Positions 1 through 5,834 of a DNA stretch of 5,834 bases are shown piece by piece. The number at the start of each line of letters is the position of its first letter. Within the stretch, counting starts at the first letter, position 1. This stretch comes from Anaerolineae bacterium. Lineage in GTDB: Bacteria > Chloroflexota > Anaerolineae > Anaerolineales > Villigracilaceae. The notes beneath the pieces were generated by a model. The model was not told the DNA's origin. It saw only the letters and a list, made by a program, of their open reading frames with translations, and ran no database searches. The translations under genes were made by a program, and so were the position numbers. Location of the stretch: the NCBI GenBank assembly GCA_003524705.1, contig DQGV01000265.1:1-5834 (forward strand). Direction: 5' to 3'.

Positions 1-1259
1 TGGTCGCCATTATTTTGTTTACATTGATACGCGGATTTTCACCCGCCAATGCCAGCAATGAACCAACCACTGAAGCACAAGTCGTTTCGCTTGAAGTGGC
101 TGAAACCATTGAAACCTCTGGCACGTTGCAAGCACAACCTTTTGCAAGCCTCACTTGGAAAACCAGTGGTGTCGTTGAGTCTGTCAATGTAGAGGTTGGA
201 GATTTTGTGAAGGCTGGAGATATTCTTTTGACTCTGCAACCTGAAAGCACATCTGCCAGTATTGTTTCGGCTCAGGCTGACCTGATAACTGCTCAAGAAA
301 ATTTAGAAGATGTACTATCTTCGGGCACAGGTGTGGCGCAAGCCGCGATTGATTTGAAAGAGGCTCAAGAGGATTATGACAAAGCCGTTAATTATTTGAA
401 ATATTTGCAAACAGACCAAAAAGTTCCGCAAACAAAATATACGGCTGAATTGGTGCAAACGCGCAATGGTTGGGAATATAGATATGAAGCCGAAAATTTC
501 AAGGGACCTGCTCCGAAAGAATGGATTATAGATGCTGAAAATGATTTGGCATTGAAAAAAGGTTTATTAGATGATGCCCAACGTGAATATGATAGATTGT
601 TAGCAGGTGAAGAATCGAATGAAGTGTTGGCGGCAAGAGCACAAGTAGAAGCGGCACAAACGACAGTCAATTCTTTGTATATCATTGCGCCGTTTGATGG
701 ACAAGTATTGTCTATTGATAATCAAGTAGGTGATTCAGTTACTGCGAATGAGTTATCGGTGAATTTGGCAAACTTGAATCAACTGTATGTTGAAACACAA
801 GTAGATGAATCAGATATTGCTAATGTCAAATTGGGCAACCAAGCCGAAATCACGTTAGATGCGGTAAGTGGAGTCACGTTTATAGGTCAGGTATCGGCAA
901 TCAATCCAGTTGGTGAAGCGGTTTCGGGCTTGGTCAAATATTCAGTTCGGATTGATTTAGATAAAGTAAATGCAGATGTTTTCTTACCGCTTGGTGCAAC
1001 TGCCAATGTGGTTATCAAAATCAAAGATGCAACTTCAACATTGGCTGTGCCGATTACTGCCATTCAAAATGATACTCAAGGTGAGTTTGTGTGGGTGATT
1101 GAAAATGATGGCTCAACACGACGCGTAGATGTTGTGGGCGGCGTGATTGTGGGTGACATGGTTGCTGTAACTGGTGATTTACAAGAAGGTGAACGGATTT
1201 CAACGGCTCGTGCAAATACAGGTTTTGAGCCACCGAATCCTTTTCAAGGAGGACAATGA
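1..1259 (+). CDS. MacA/YknX-like periplasmic adaptor (HlyD-family membrane fusion protein), 5' partial
   Basis: This is the adaptor subunit of a MacB-type ABC exporter, linking the permease to the outside of the membrane. The reading frame is open to the window edge. Codons from position 3 read VAIILFTLIRGF, the end of a hydrophobic anchor or signal segment, so the TTG at 15 is probably an internal leucine and the real start lies upstream. Counting from the codon at position 3 (418 visible residues), a first lipoyl-like half (GVVESVNVEVGD, about 56-78) is followed by two helical stretches rich in Ala, Gln, Glu and Asp (about 83-137 and 175-224). Between them lies a roughly 37-residue aromatic, proline-containing segment at the hairpin tip. 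The second lipoyl half (IIAPFDGQVLSI, about 227-239) and beta-barrel/membrane-proximal regions follow. The C-terminus is Gly/Pro-rich. It overlaps the ATPase gene, which supports co-transcription. The family call is confident; the substrate is unknown. Confidence 0.9.
   Translation, partial: VAIILFTLIRGFSPANASNEPTTEAQVVSLEVAETIETSGTLQAQPFASLTWKTSGVVESVNVEVGDFVKAGDILLTLQPESTSASIVSAQADLITAQENLEDVLSSGTGVAQAAIDLKEAQEDYDKAVNYLKYLQTDQKVPQTKYTAELVQTRNGWEYRYEAENFKGPAPKEWIIDAENDLALKKGLLDDAQREYDRLLAGEESNEVLAARAQVEAAQTTVNSLYIIAPFDGQVLSIDNQVGDSVTANELSVNLANLNQLYVETQVDESDIANVKLGNQAEITLDAVSGVTFIGQVSAINPVGEAVSGLVKYSVRIDLDKVNADVFLPLGATANVVIKIKDATSTLAVPITAIQNDTQGEFVWVIENDGSTRRVDVVGGVIVGDMVAVTGDLQEGERISTARANTGFEPPNPFQGGQ
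1246..1252 (+). promoter_or_regulatory. Strong Shine-Dalgarno site for the ATPase gene
   Basis: AAGGAGG, a near-perfect anti-16S match, lies inside the last codons of the adaptor gene. It ends 3 bases before the ATG at 1256 and 6 bases before the ATG at 1259. The usual spacing of about 5-9 bases favours the second ATG as the true start. Confidence 0.8.
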
Positions 1260-1975
1260 TGATTCAAGCTGAAGGGTTGACAAAAATTTATCAGATGGGC
1301 GATAACGAAGTGCGTGCGTTAGATGGCACAAGCTTCTCAATTGAAAAAGGAGAGATGCTTGCGATAATGGGACCTTCTGGTTCTGGCAAAAGTACGTTGA
1401 TGTCTATTATTGGTTGTTTGGATGTGCCTTCGAGTGGAAAATATATTTTAGATGGCGTATCTGTTGAGAATATGGATGAAACCAAATTGGCTGAAATTCG
1501 CGGCAGAAAAATTGGATTTGTATTTCAACAATTTAATTTGTTAGCCCGCACGAGTGCTTTAGAAAATGTGATGTTGCCTTTAACGTATGCAGGCATTACT
1601 GGAAAAGATAGACAAGACCGTGCTTTCAAAGCCTTAGATCGTGTTGGCCTTGGCGAACGAACACATCATGCACCAAATGAACTTTCAGGTGGTCAGCAAC
1701 AACGTGTGGCGATTGCAAGAGCGTTGGTGAATGAGCCTGCGATTTTGTTAGCAGATGAACCTACCGGCGCATTGGATAGTAAAACAGGTGTTGAGATTAT
1801 GAATCTATTTCAAAATCTGCATGAAGAGCATGGTCAGACGGTGATTTTGGTAACGCATGATCCGTACGTAGCAAAACATACCAAACGAATTATCAAAATT
1901 TCGGATGGCAAAATTGTTTCGGATGAAGTCAATAAGAAACCAATCAAAGCCGGTACGCCGCGTGGTGATGAATAA
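1256..1975 (+). CDS. MacB/LolD/YknY-type ABC transporter ATPase
   Basis: This cytoplasmic ATP-hydrolysing subunit would power the permease encoded next. All ABC signatures are intact in the 239 residues: Walker A GPSGSGKST (39-47), Q-loop Q91 in FVFQQFNLL, signature LSGGQQQR (143-150), Walker B ILLADEPT (163-170, catalytic E168), D-loop GALD (171-174) and H-loop H201 in VTHDP. An early ALDGTSFSIEKGE stretch and the LSGGQQQR form are typical of the LolD/MacB/FtsE-like subfamily. The length is that of a free-standing ATPase; in E. coli MacB the domain is fused to the permease, so this is the split YknY/YknZ arrangement. The gene begins ATGATG; the second ATG (1259) is better spaced from the AAGGAGG site and would overlap the adaptor stop by one base instead of four. 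The C-terminal tail after about residue 223 is basic and probably disordered. Confidence 0.95.
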   Translation: MMIQAEGLTKIYQMGDNEVRALDGTSFSIEKGEMLAIMGPSGSGKSTLMSIIGCLDVPSSGKYILDGVSVENMDETKLAEIRGRKIGFVFQQFNLLARTSALENVMLPLTYAGITGKDRQDRAFKALDRVGLGERTHHAPNELSGGQQQRVAIARALVNEPAILLADEPTGALDSKTGVEIMNLFQNLHEEHGQTVILVTHDPYVAKHTKRIIKISDGKIVSDEVNKKPIKAGTPRGDE

Positions 1976-1979
1976 AGGA
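1974..1979 (+). promoter_or_regulatory. Shine-Dalgarno site for the permease gene
   Basis: AAAGGA overlaps the TAA stop of the ATPase gene and ends 8 bases before the ATG at 1988. This supports that start and translation from the same transcript. Confidence 0.65.
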
Positions 1980-1987
1980 TTATCAAT

Positions 1988-3226
1988 ATGTTATTTTCAG
2001 AAAATTTCAAAATTGCAATTCGCGCCTTGCGTGCCAATAAATTACGTTCTATTCTTACTATTTTAGGAATTGTGATTGGCGTAGCCACCGTTGTAGCATT
2101 GCTTTCGATTGGTAAAGGTGCAACGGCGAGTATTACGAGTCAAATTCAAAGTGGCGGCTCAAATTTATTGACCGTATCACCCGGTAGAATGCAAACTGGT
2201 TTTCCCGGTGCAGGTCAAAGCCAACAGCCGAGTTACTTATATTATGAAGATTATGAATTGTTAGAAAACAATTTGACGAATAATGTTTCTGCGATTGTGC
2301 CAGCAGTGCAATCTTCGTATGTGGTCAAATTTTGGGATGAAAGTTTTACTGCCACAATTGTAGGTGTGATGGAAGAACAAAAAGATGTGCGTTCTTTGAC
2401 AGTATTAGACGGACGCTTCATCACAGACGGGGATAATAAATCGCAAGCCTTAGTCGTTGTCTTAGGAAATGGCATTGCTGAAGATTTATTTGGAAGTCTT
2501 TCTCCGATTGGTAAAACGATTTCCATCAATGGAATTAAGTTTCAAGTGGTTGGTGTGTTAGAAGCCAAAGGCGCATCTATTGGGTCACCAGATGAAAATA
2601 TATTTATTCCTATTGAAACAGGCTATCTCAAACTGTTTGGTGACTCAGCCCTGCATAACGGCAAAAAGACAATCAATAATATTCTTGTTTCAGTTGAGTC
2701 AACAGATTCTATGGATACTGTCTCAGCCCAAATTGAATACATGCTTCGTCGCTCGCATGATTTGAAACCTTCAGATGAATCCGATTTCAATGTCATGAAT
2801 CAATCAGATACATTAGAAACATTAAATACAGTCACACAAACGCTAACCATTTTTCTCGGAGCCATTGCAGGTATTTCATTGCTCGTTGGTGGCATTGGGA
2901 TTATGAACATTATGCTTGTTTCTGTTACCGAACGAACAAAAGAAATCGGTTTGAGAAAAGCCGTAGGTGCAACCAAGAATCAAATTTTGACTCAGTTCTT
3001 AATTGAAACAGTCACTTTGAGTTTGCTGGGCGGGGTTGTTGGAATTTTGCTCGGCGTTGGCATTGCCAGTGTATTTTCAGCCACTGGATTAATCGCCTCA
3101 CTCATCACCGCCGATTCGATTCTGCTGGCATTCTTTTTCTCACTTATCATCGGAGTATTCTTCGGTTTGTATCCCGCTTTCCGCGCCGCAAACTTACATC
3201 CAATGGTGGCGCTGAGGTATGAATAG
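1988..3226 (+). CDS. MacB/YknZ-type ABC transporter permease (MacB_PCD + FtsX domains)
   Basis: This inner-membrane subunit would couple ATP hydrolysis by the preceding protein to movements outside the membrane. The 412 residues show the family's four-helix plan. A short amphipathic N-terminus with ALRANKLRSILTILGIVIGV leads into TM1 (about 21-41). A large extracytoplasmic MacB_PCD region spans about 42-283. TM2 is at about 286-311, followed by the conserved cytoplasmic loop ERTKEIGLRKAVGAT (315-329). TM3 lies at about 336-362 and TM4 at about 377-395, and the protein ends in the hallmark YPAFRAANLHPMVALRYE. There is no ATPase domain, and the length is normal for a split MacB permease. A Gly/Gln/Pro-rich segment (about 66-82) lies early in the extracytoplasmic domain. 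It starts 12 bases after the ATPase stop, with an AAAGGA ribosome site. Its stop codon overlaps the first unit of the downstream repeat. Macrolide export cannot be assumed; YknXYZ-like toxin or peptide resistance is equally possible. Confidence 0.95.
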   Translation: MLFSENFKIAIRALRANKLRSILTILGIVIGVATVVALLSIGKGATASITSQIQSGGSNLLTVSPGRMQTGFPGAGQSQQPSYLYYEDYELLENNLTNNVSAIVPAVQSSYVVKFWDESFTATIVGVMEEQKDVRSLTVLDGRFITDGDNKSQALVVVLGNGIAEDLFGSLSPIGKTISINGIKFQVVGVLEAKGASIGSPDENIFIPIETGYLKLFGDSALHNGKKTINNILVSVESTDSMDTVSAQIEYMLRRSHDLKPSDESDFNVMNQSDTLETLNTVTQTLTIFLGAIAGISLLVGGIGIMNIMLVSVTERTKEIGLRKAVGATKNQILTQFLIETVTLSLLGGVVGILLGVGIASVFSATGLIASLITADSILLAFFFSLIIGVFFGLYPAFRAANLHPMVALRYE

Positions 3227-3296
3227 AAAGTAGAAAGTGGAAAGTACGAATTAAATTTCAAACCGCCCACTTTCTGCTCACTACTTTCCACTTTTA
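3225..3296 (+). repeat. Heptamer-based inverted repeat between the transporter and two-component genes
   Basis: Three tandem 7-base units (A/G)GAAAGT occupy 3225-3245: AGAAAGT, AGAAAGT, GGAAAGT. Their inverted counterparts are ACTTTCT (3269-3275) and ACTTTCC (3283-3289), plus a decayed ACTTTTA (3290-3296). Two folds compete. One is a perfect 13-bp stem, 3234-3246 with 3282-3294, around a 35-base loop. The other pairs 3226-3233 with 3281-3288 and 3234-3240 with 3267-3273, leaving a 7-base bulge. T-rich sequence (CTTTTATTTAT, from 3291) follows, so it may act as a weak Rho-independent terminator, although the stem is AT-rich and the loop long. It could equally be a copy of a small dispersed genomic repeat. 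The structure is directly visible; its role is not. Confidence 0.75.
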
Positions 3297-3310
3297 TTTA
3301 TCTGTTCTCT

Positions 3311-3316
3311 TATAAT
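3311..3316 (+). promoter_or_regulatory. -10 promoter element, probably giving a leaderless response-regulator mRNA
   Basis: A perfect TATAAT is followed by six bases and then the ATG at 3323. With the usual 6-7 base distance, transcription would start on or next to that A, leaving no leader. No good Shine-Dalgarno sequence lies upstream of the ATG, which agrees with leaderless translation. There is no clear TTGACA-like -35 element and no TGn extension. The -35 position (about 3287-3293) falls in the right arm of the inverted repeat, so a DNA-binding activator could compensate. Confidence 0.6.
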
Positions 3317-3322
3317 AAGATT

Positions 3323-3988
3323 ATGCCAAAGAAAATTCTGCTTGTTGATGACGAATCCGAAATCCTTGAAATTTGCCAAGACTATCTCAAGGCTTCGGGT
3401 TATGACGTGGTCACCGCAAAAAATGGTGCACAAGGATTAATCTCAGCGCGGCGTGAAAAACCAGATTTAATCGTCACCGATTTAATGATGCCTGAAATGG
3501 ATGGCATTGATTTAATTCGTACTATTCGTAAAGAAAGCAACGTTCCTATTATTATGTTAACTGCACGCGTTGAAGAAACTGATAAATTAATCGGGCTTGA
3601 AATCGGCGCGGATGATTACATCACCAAACCGTTTAGTCCGCGTGAGTTGGTGGCGCGCGTAAAAGTTGTATTACGAAGAGTCGCTGGCGATGCAAATGCA
3701 GAAATGATCCGCGTAGAAAATGTTTCACTAGACAGAAGCAACTATAAAGTCCAGATAGAAGCGCGTGAAATTTCTTTAACTCCAACCGAATTTGAAATCA
3801 TGGCAATCTTAATGAGTCAGCCGGGCAGAATTTTTTCTCGTAATCAATTATTAAATGCAGTGCATGGTGTTGCATTTGAAAGTTATGAACGCGCAATTGA
3901 TTCGCACATCCGCAACTTACGCCGCAAATTAGAACCTGATGATTTAATCATCACGGTGCATGGCGTGGGTTATAAATTCGAGGTCTAA
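3323..3988 (+). CDS. OmpR/PhoB-family response regulator
   Basis: This is a cytoplasmic transcription factor switched by phosphorylation, almost certainly by the kinase encoded one base downstream. The receiver domain (about 3-118) has the acidic pair D9/D10, phospho-acceptor D53 (VTDLMMPEMDG), switch residues T80 and Y99, and K102 in the ITKPFSP motif. After a short linker, a winged-helix DNA-binding domain (about 127-220) carries SLTPTEFEIM, the recognition-helix region ERAIDSHIRNLRRKLE (189-204) and the wing TVHGVGYKFE. The 221 residues are the normal length and all key residues are present, so it should be functional. The ATG start is supported by the receiver beta-strand KKILLVDD beginning immediately and by the TATAAT box six bases upstream. 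Targets are unknown; the exporter genes upstream, or its own promoter, are the natural candidates by position. Leucine is written mostly as TTA here, unlike in the adaptor gene. Confidence 0.96.
   Translation: MPKKILLVDDESEILEICQDYLKASGYDVVTAKNGAQGLISARREKPDLIVTDLMMPEMDGIDLIRTIRKESNVPIIMLTARVEETDKLIGLEIGADDYITKPFSPRELVARVKVVLRRVAGDANAEMIRVENVSLDRSNYKVQIEAREISLTPTEFEIMAILMSQPGRIFSRNQLLNAVHGVAFESYERAIDSHIRNLRRKLEPDDLIITVHGVGYKFEV
3980..3984 (+). promoter_or_regulatory. Shine-Dalgarno site fixing the kinase start
   Basis: GAGGT, inside the last codons of the response regulator, ends 5 bases before the ATG at 3990. This favours 3990 over the in-frame ATG at 3960, which lies inside the regulator gene and would add ten residues before the membrane segment. 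Confidence 0.65.
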
Positions 3989-3989
3989 C

Positions 3990-5321
3990 ATGCAAAGTTC
4001 TATTCGAGAAATTCGCAGGCGTTTATTTATTTTATTAGCACGCGCATTTGTGATTGTTTTATTTTTATCATTTGTGTTTTTTATCGCGGTTACAGGTTAT
4101 TACTTAACTTTTTCTTCCACACCTATTCCATTTCCGTTTGCCAACACGTTAGAAGGATATTATCTCGCCAATGGTAATTGGGACGATGTTGAAAAAGTAT
4201 TTGACTCGTTAGATGGCTTAGACTCAGCCAACCCAATTTTATTAGATAAAGAATATCGCGTCATTCTTGACCGTCGTCCTGATTCACCTGCGTCAACAAA
4301 TTCTATTTATCAACTTGGCTCTGAAGATGCAAGTATTGAATTAAAAGCAAATGACGAAACGATTGGTTATTTAGTTATCACATCTTTTTCAATTTCTTCA
4401 CGACTTGGACTAGCGCGTGCAATTTTAGTGCCCATCGGATTGATTTCATTTATTCTGGCATTGTTTTTAGTTGTCGTTTCTATTTTGCTAGTACGCCGAT
4501 TTGTGAATCCATTAGCCGATGTTATCTTTGCCGCTCGCGCCGTTGCGGATGGAAAGTTTGATACCCGAATCTCAAGTGAAGGTCCGCAAGATTTACAAAG
4601 CCTTGCCGAAAATTTTAACGAGATGGCTTCATCTCTTGAACGAAATGATAAAGAACGCCGCGAAATGTTAGCCGATGTTGCTCATGAATTGCGAACACCT
4701 TTGGCTGTGATTCGTGGCAGATTAGAAGGCATTATTGACGGTGTTTATCAGGAAAATGGCTCTCAAGTTTCAGTGGCGTTGGAACAAACATATATTTTAG
4801 AAAGATTGATTGAAGATTTACGTTTATTAACTTTAGCAGAGACACGTCAGTTGCAATTTGATACAAAAAATGTAAACGTCGCTGAATTAATTGAGCGAAC
4901 CATTGAAATGTTCTCGGCTGAATCGCAAGAGAAAAATATTTCTTTAAGTTTTAGCGAACGAAATGGAAACTTAGTCACCGAACTTGACCCACAGCGCTTT
5001 GAACAAGTGATGAGTAACTTAATCGGCAATGCACTTCGCTATGTCAATGTAAATGGTAAAGTGTGGGTGACTGCGGATGAAACAAATGAAGGTCTGCGAA
5101 TCACTGTCAATGATAATGGTGCAGGCATTCCTGAAGAAGATTTACCGTTTATCTTTGACCGTTTTTGGCGAAAAGATAAATCCCGCTCACGCACTTCTGG
5201 CGGAACGGGATTAGGTTTAGCAATTGCAAAGCACTTAATCGAAGCACAAGGTGGAACAATTGAAGCAAAGAATTTACCTGAAGGTGGCTTGCAGGTGATG
5301 ATTGAACTGAAGAAAAAATAA
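3990..5321 (+). CDS. Membrane-bound sensor histidine kinase (HAMP-HisKA-HATPase_c)
   Basis: This sensor kinase is expected to autophosphorylate and pass phosphate to the adjacent OmpR-type regulator. In the 443-residue product from ATG 3990, a basic N-terminus precedes TM1 (about 12-36). An extracytoplasmic region of about 105 residues (38-142) and TM2 (about 145-168) follow. A HAMP linker (about 167-220) leads to HisKA with phospho-acceptor H232 in VAHELRTPLAV. The ATPase domain has the N box with N343 and N347 (NLIGNALRY), the G1 box DNGAGI (375-380), the F region FDRFWRKD (389-396) and the G2 box GGTGLGLAI (404-412). The plan resembles BaeS/PhoR-like kinases. The sensor region has alternating strands such as ILLDKEYRVILD (about 83-94) and ETIGYLVI (about 123-130), suggesting a small PAS/Cache-like fold, but I do not recognise its ligand. 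One base separates it from the regulator stop. Leucine codons are overwhelmingly TTA. Confidence 0.95.
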   Translation: MQSSIREIRRRLFILLARAFVIVLFLSFVFFIAVTGYYLTFSSTPIPFPFANTLEGYYLANGNWDDVEKVFDSLDGLDSANPILLDKEYRVILDRRPDSPASTNSIYQLGSEDASIELKANDETIGYLVITSFSISSRLGLARAILVPIGLISFILALFLVVVSILLVRRFVNPLADVIFAARAVADGKFDTRISSEGPQDLQSLAENFNEMASSLERNDKERREMLADVAHELRTPLAVIRGRLEGIIDGVYQENGSQVSVALEQTYILERLIEDLRLLTLAETRQLQFDTKNVNVAELIERTIEMFSAESQEKNISLSFSERNGNLVTELDPQRFEQVMSNLIGNALRYVNVNGKVWVTADETNEGLRITVNDNGAGIPEEDLPFIFDRFWRKDKSRSRTSGGTGLGLAIAKHLIEAQGGTIEAKNLPEGGLQVMIELKKK

Positions 5322-5335
5322 TAAAACTTTATATT

Positions 5336-5834
5336 TCACGTTGCTTTTTGCGGAAGTGTAAAATAAAAAGTTGCTCCTTTGCCTATGTCCGATTCTAACC
5401 AAATTGTACCGCCATGCGTTTCAACAATTCTTTTCACAAGTGCTAGCCCAATACCTGTGCCTTCGGTATCTGCGCTGAGTTTGTCAAAAAGCCCAAAGAT
5501 TCTTTCGTGATATTGCGGAGCGATTCCGATGCCATTATCTCTTACAAAGAAAATATTTTTGTCATTGTCTGTCTTTACACCAACTTCTACTTGTGGGATT
5601 AATGGATTGCCAATGAATTTGGCAGAATTTTCTAATAAATTTTGCATCACTTCAACAATACGTTTTTTATCTACATAAACTTTTGGCAGGTTCGGTTGAA
5701 TAGAAACTTTTATATTTTTTTCTTGCAATGAAATTTCTACCAGGCGCATCGCTTCTTGTGTAATCACAGTAAAATCTACTTCTTCAGGTGGGTTGATGAG
5801 TCGTCCAATGCGTGAGAGTTCGAGCAAATCACTT
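5336..5834 (-). CDS. C-terminal part of a second sensor histidine kinase, 5' end beyond window
   Basis: The frame continues to the window edge (upstream codons read S-D before LLELSRIGRL), so the TTG at 5827 is an internal leucine and the gene is partial. What is visible is the end of the HisKA dimerisation helix (DLLELSRIGRL) and an entire HATPase_c domain. From the residue at 5827, the N box is MQNLLENSAKF (61-71, N63/N67), the G1 box DNGIGI (97-102), the F box IFGLFDKL (110-117) and the G2 box GTGIGLALV (123-131), followed by THGGTIWLES. The style (DNGIGI, RIFGLFDKL, VKRIVETHGG) is that of PAS- or GAF-containing kinases of the phytochrome-like group, different from the kinase next door, so it is not a duplicate of it. 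It converges on the plus-strand operon with only 14 bases between stop codons and no obvious terminator. Its input domains and partner are not visible. Confidence 0.92.
   Translation of the reverse strand, partial: SDLLELSRIGRLINPPEEVDFTVITQEAMRLVEISLQEKNIKVSIQPNLPKVYVDKKRIVEVMQNLLENSAKFIGNPLIPQVEVGVKTDNDKNIFFVRDNGIGIAPQYHERIFGLFDKLSADTEGTGIGLALVKRIVETHGGTIWLESDIGKGATFYFTLPQKAT

Noticed and set aside
15..17. TTG as the start codon of the membrane fusion protein
   Set aside because: The frame is open upstream and adds hydrophobic residues (VAII) that continue a membrane segment. No ribosome site can be seen, so the gene is treated as 5' partial.
2580..2765. Small open frame inside the permease gene (plus strand, other frame) and several minus-strand open frames inside the transporter and kinase genes
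   Set aside because: They lie wholly or mostly within well-supported genes, show no recognisable domain and have no convincing ribosome site; they are frame shadows.
3225..3296. CRISPR array or insertion-sequence end
   Set aside because: The units are 7 bases, mostly adjacent and without spacers. There is no transposase, target duplication or second copy in the window.
3960..3989. Ten-residue N-terminal extension of the sensor kinase from ATG 3960
   Set aside because: It lies within the response regulator gene with no ribosome site, while ATG 3990 has GAGGT at suitable spacing and starts just before the membrane segment.
5321..5335. Possible terminator hairpin ATAAA-AC-TTTAT between the convergent genes
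   Set aside because: The stem is only 5 A-T pairs with a 2-base loop, too weak to act as a terminator.
5825..5827. TTG as start of the minus-strand kinase, giving a free-standing ATPase-domain protein
   Set aside because: The frame remains open to the window edge and the residues continue a HisKA helix, so this is a truncated view of a longer kinase.

Overview
The window carries five genes on the plus strand and one on the minus strand, with almost no non-coding DNA. Both outermost genes run off the window. By eye the base composition is moderately AT-rich. The content is an ABC export module (membrane fusion protein, ATPase, FtsX/MacB-type permease) followed by an OmpR-type two-component pair. 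The 3' end of an unrelated histidine kinase comes in from the opposite strand.

The organism is a bacterium, but no marker gene fixes its lineage. Three features lean towards an uncultured Chloroflexota (Anaerolineae-like) genome. The MacB ATPase and permease are separate proteins, as in the YknXYZ systems of Gram-positive bacteria. No outer-membrane partner is visible. The response regulator looks leaderless, and the short heptamer inverted repeat is of a kind I associate with that group. This is a low-to-moderate confidence inference from pattern and style, not from a search.

Layout: 1-1259 MacA/YknX-like membrane fusion protein, its N-terminus cut off by the window edge; 1256 (or 1259)-1975 MacB/YknY-like ATPase, overlapping the previous stop codon; 1988-3226 MacB/YknZ-like permease, 12 bases further on. 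These three are almost certainly one transcript. Positions 3225-3322 hold the only notable intergenic stretch: a heptamer-based inverted repeat that starts on the permease stop codon, then a TATAAT box placed so that transcription would begin on the A of the next ATG. Then come 3323-3988 response regulator and 3990-5321 sensor kinase, separated by one base. After a 14-base gap between convergent stop codons, 5336-5834 (minus) encodes the ATP-binding end of a second histidine kinase, cut by the window edge.

Working together (inference): the permease and ATPase would form a MacB-type mechanotransmission machine coupled to the membrane fusion protein, exporting or extracting an unknown substrate (peptide, lipid or antibiotic-like compound). 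The adjacent kinase/regulator pair is the obvious candidate to control it, but it appears to have its own promoter. I see no unmistakably novel biological system. The points most worth following are the intergenic repeat/promoter arrangement, the non-helical insert at the tip of the fusion protein's hairpin, and a sharp change in leucine codon choice between the transporter and two-component genes.
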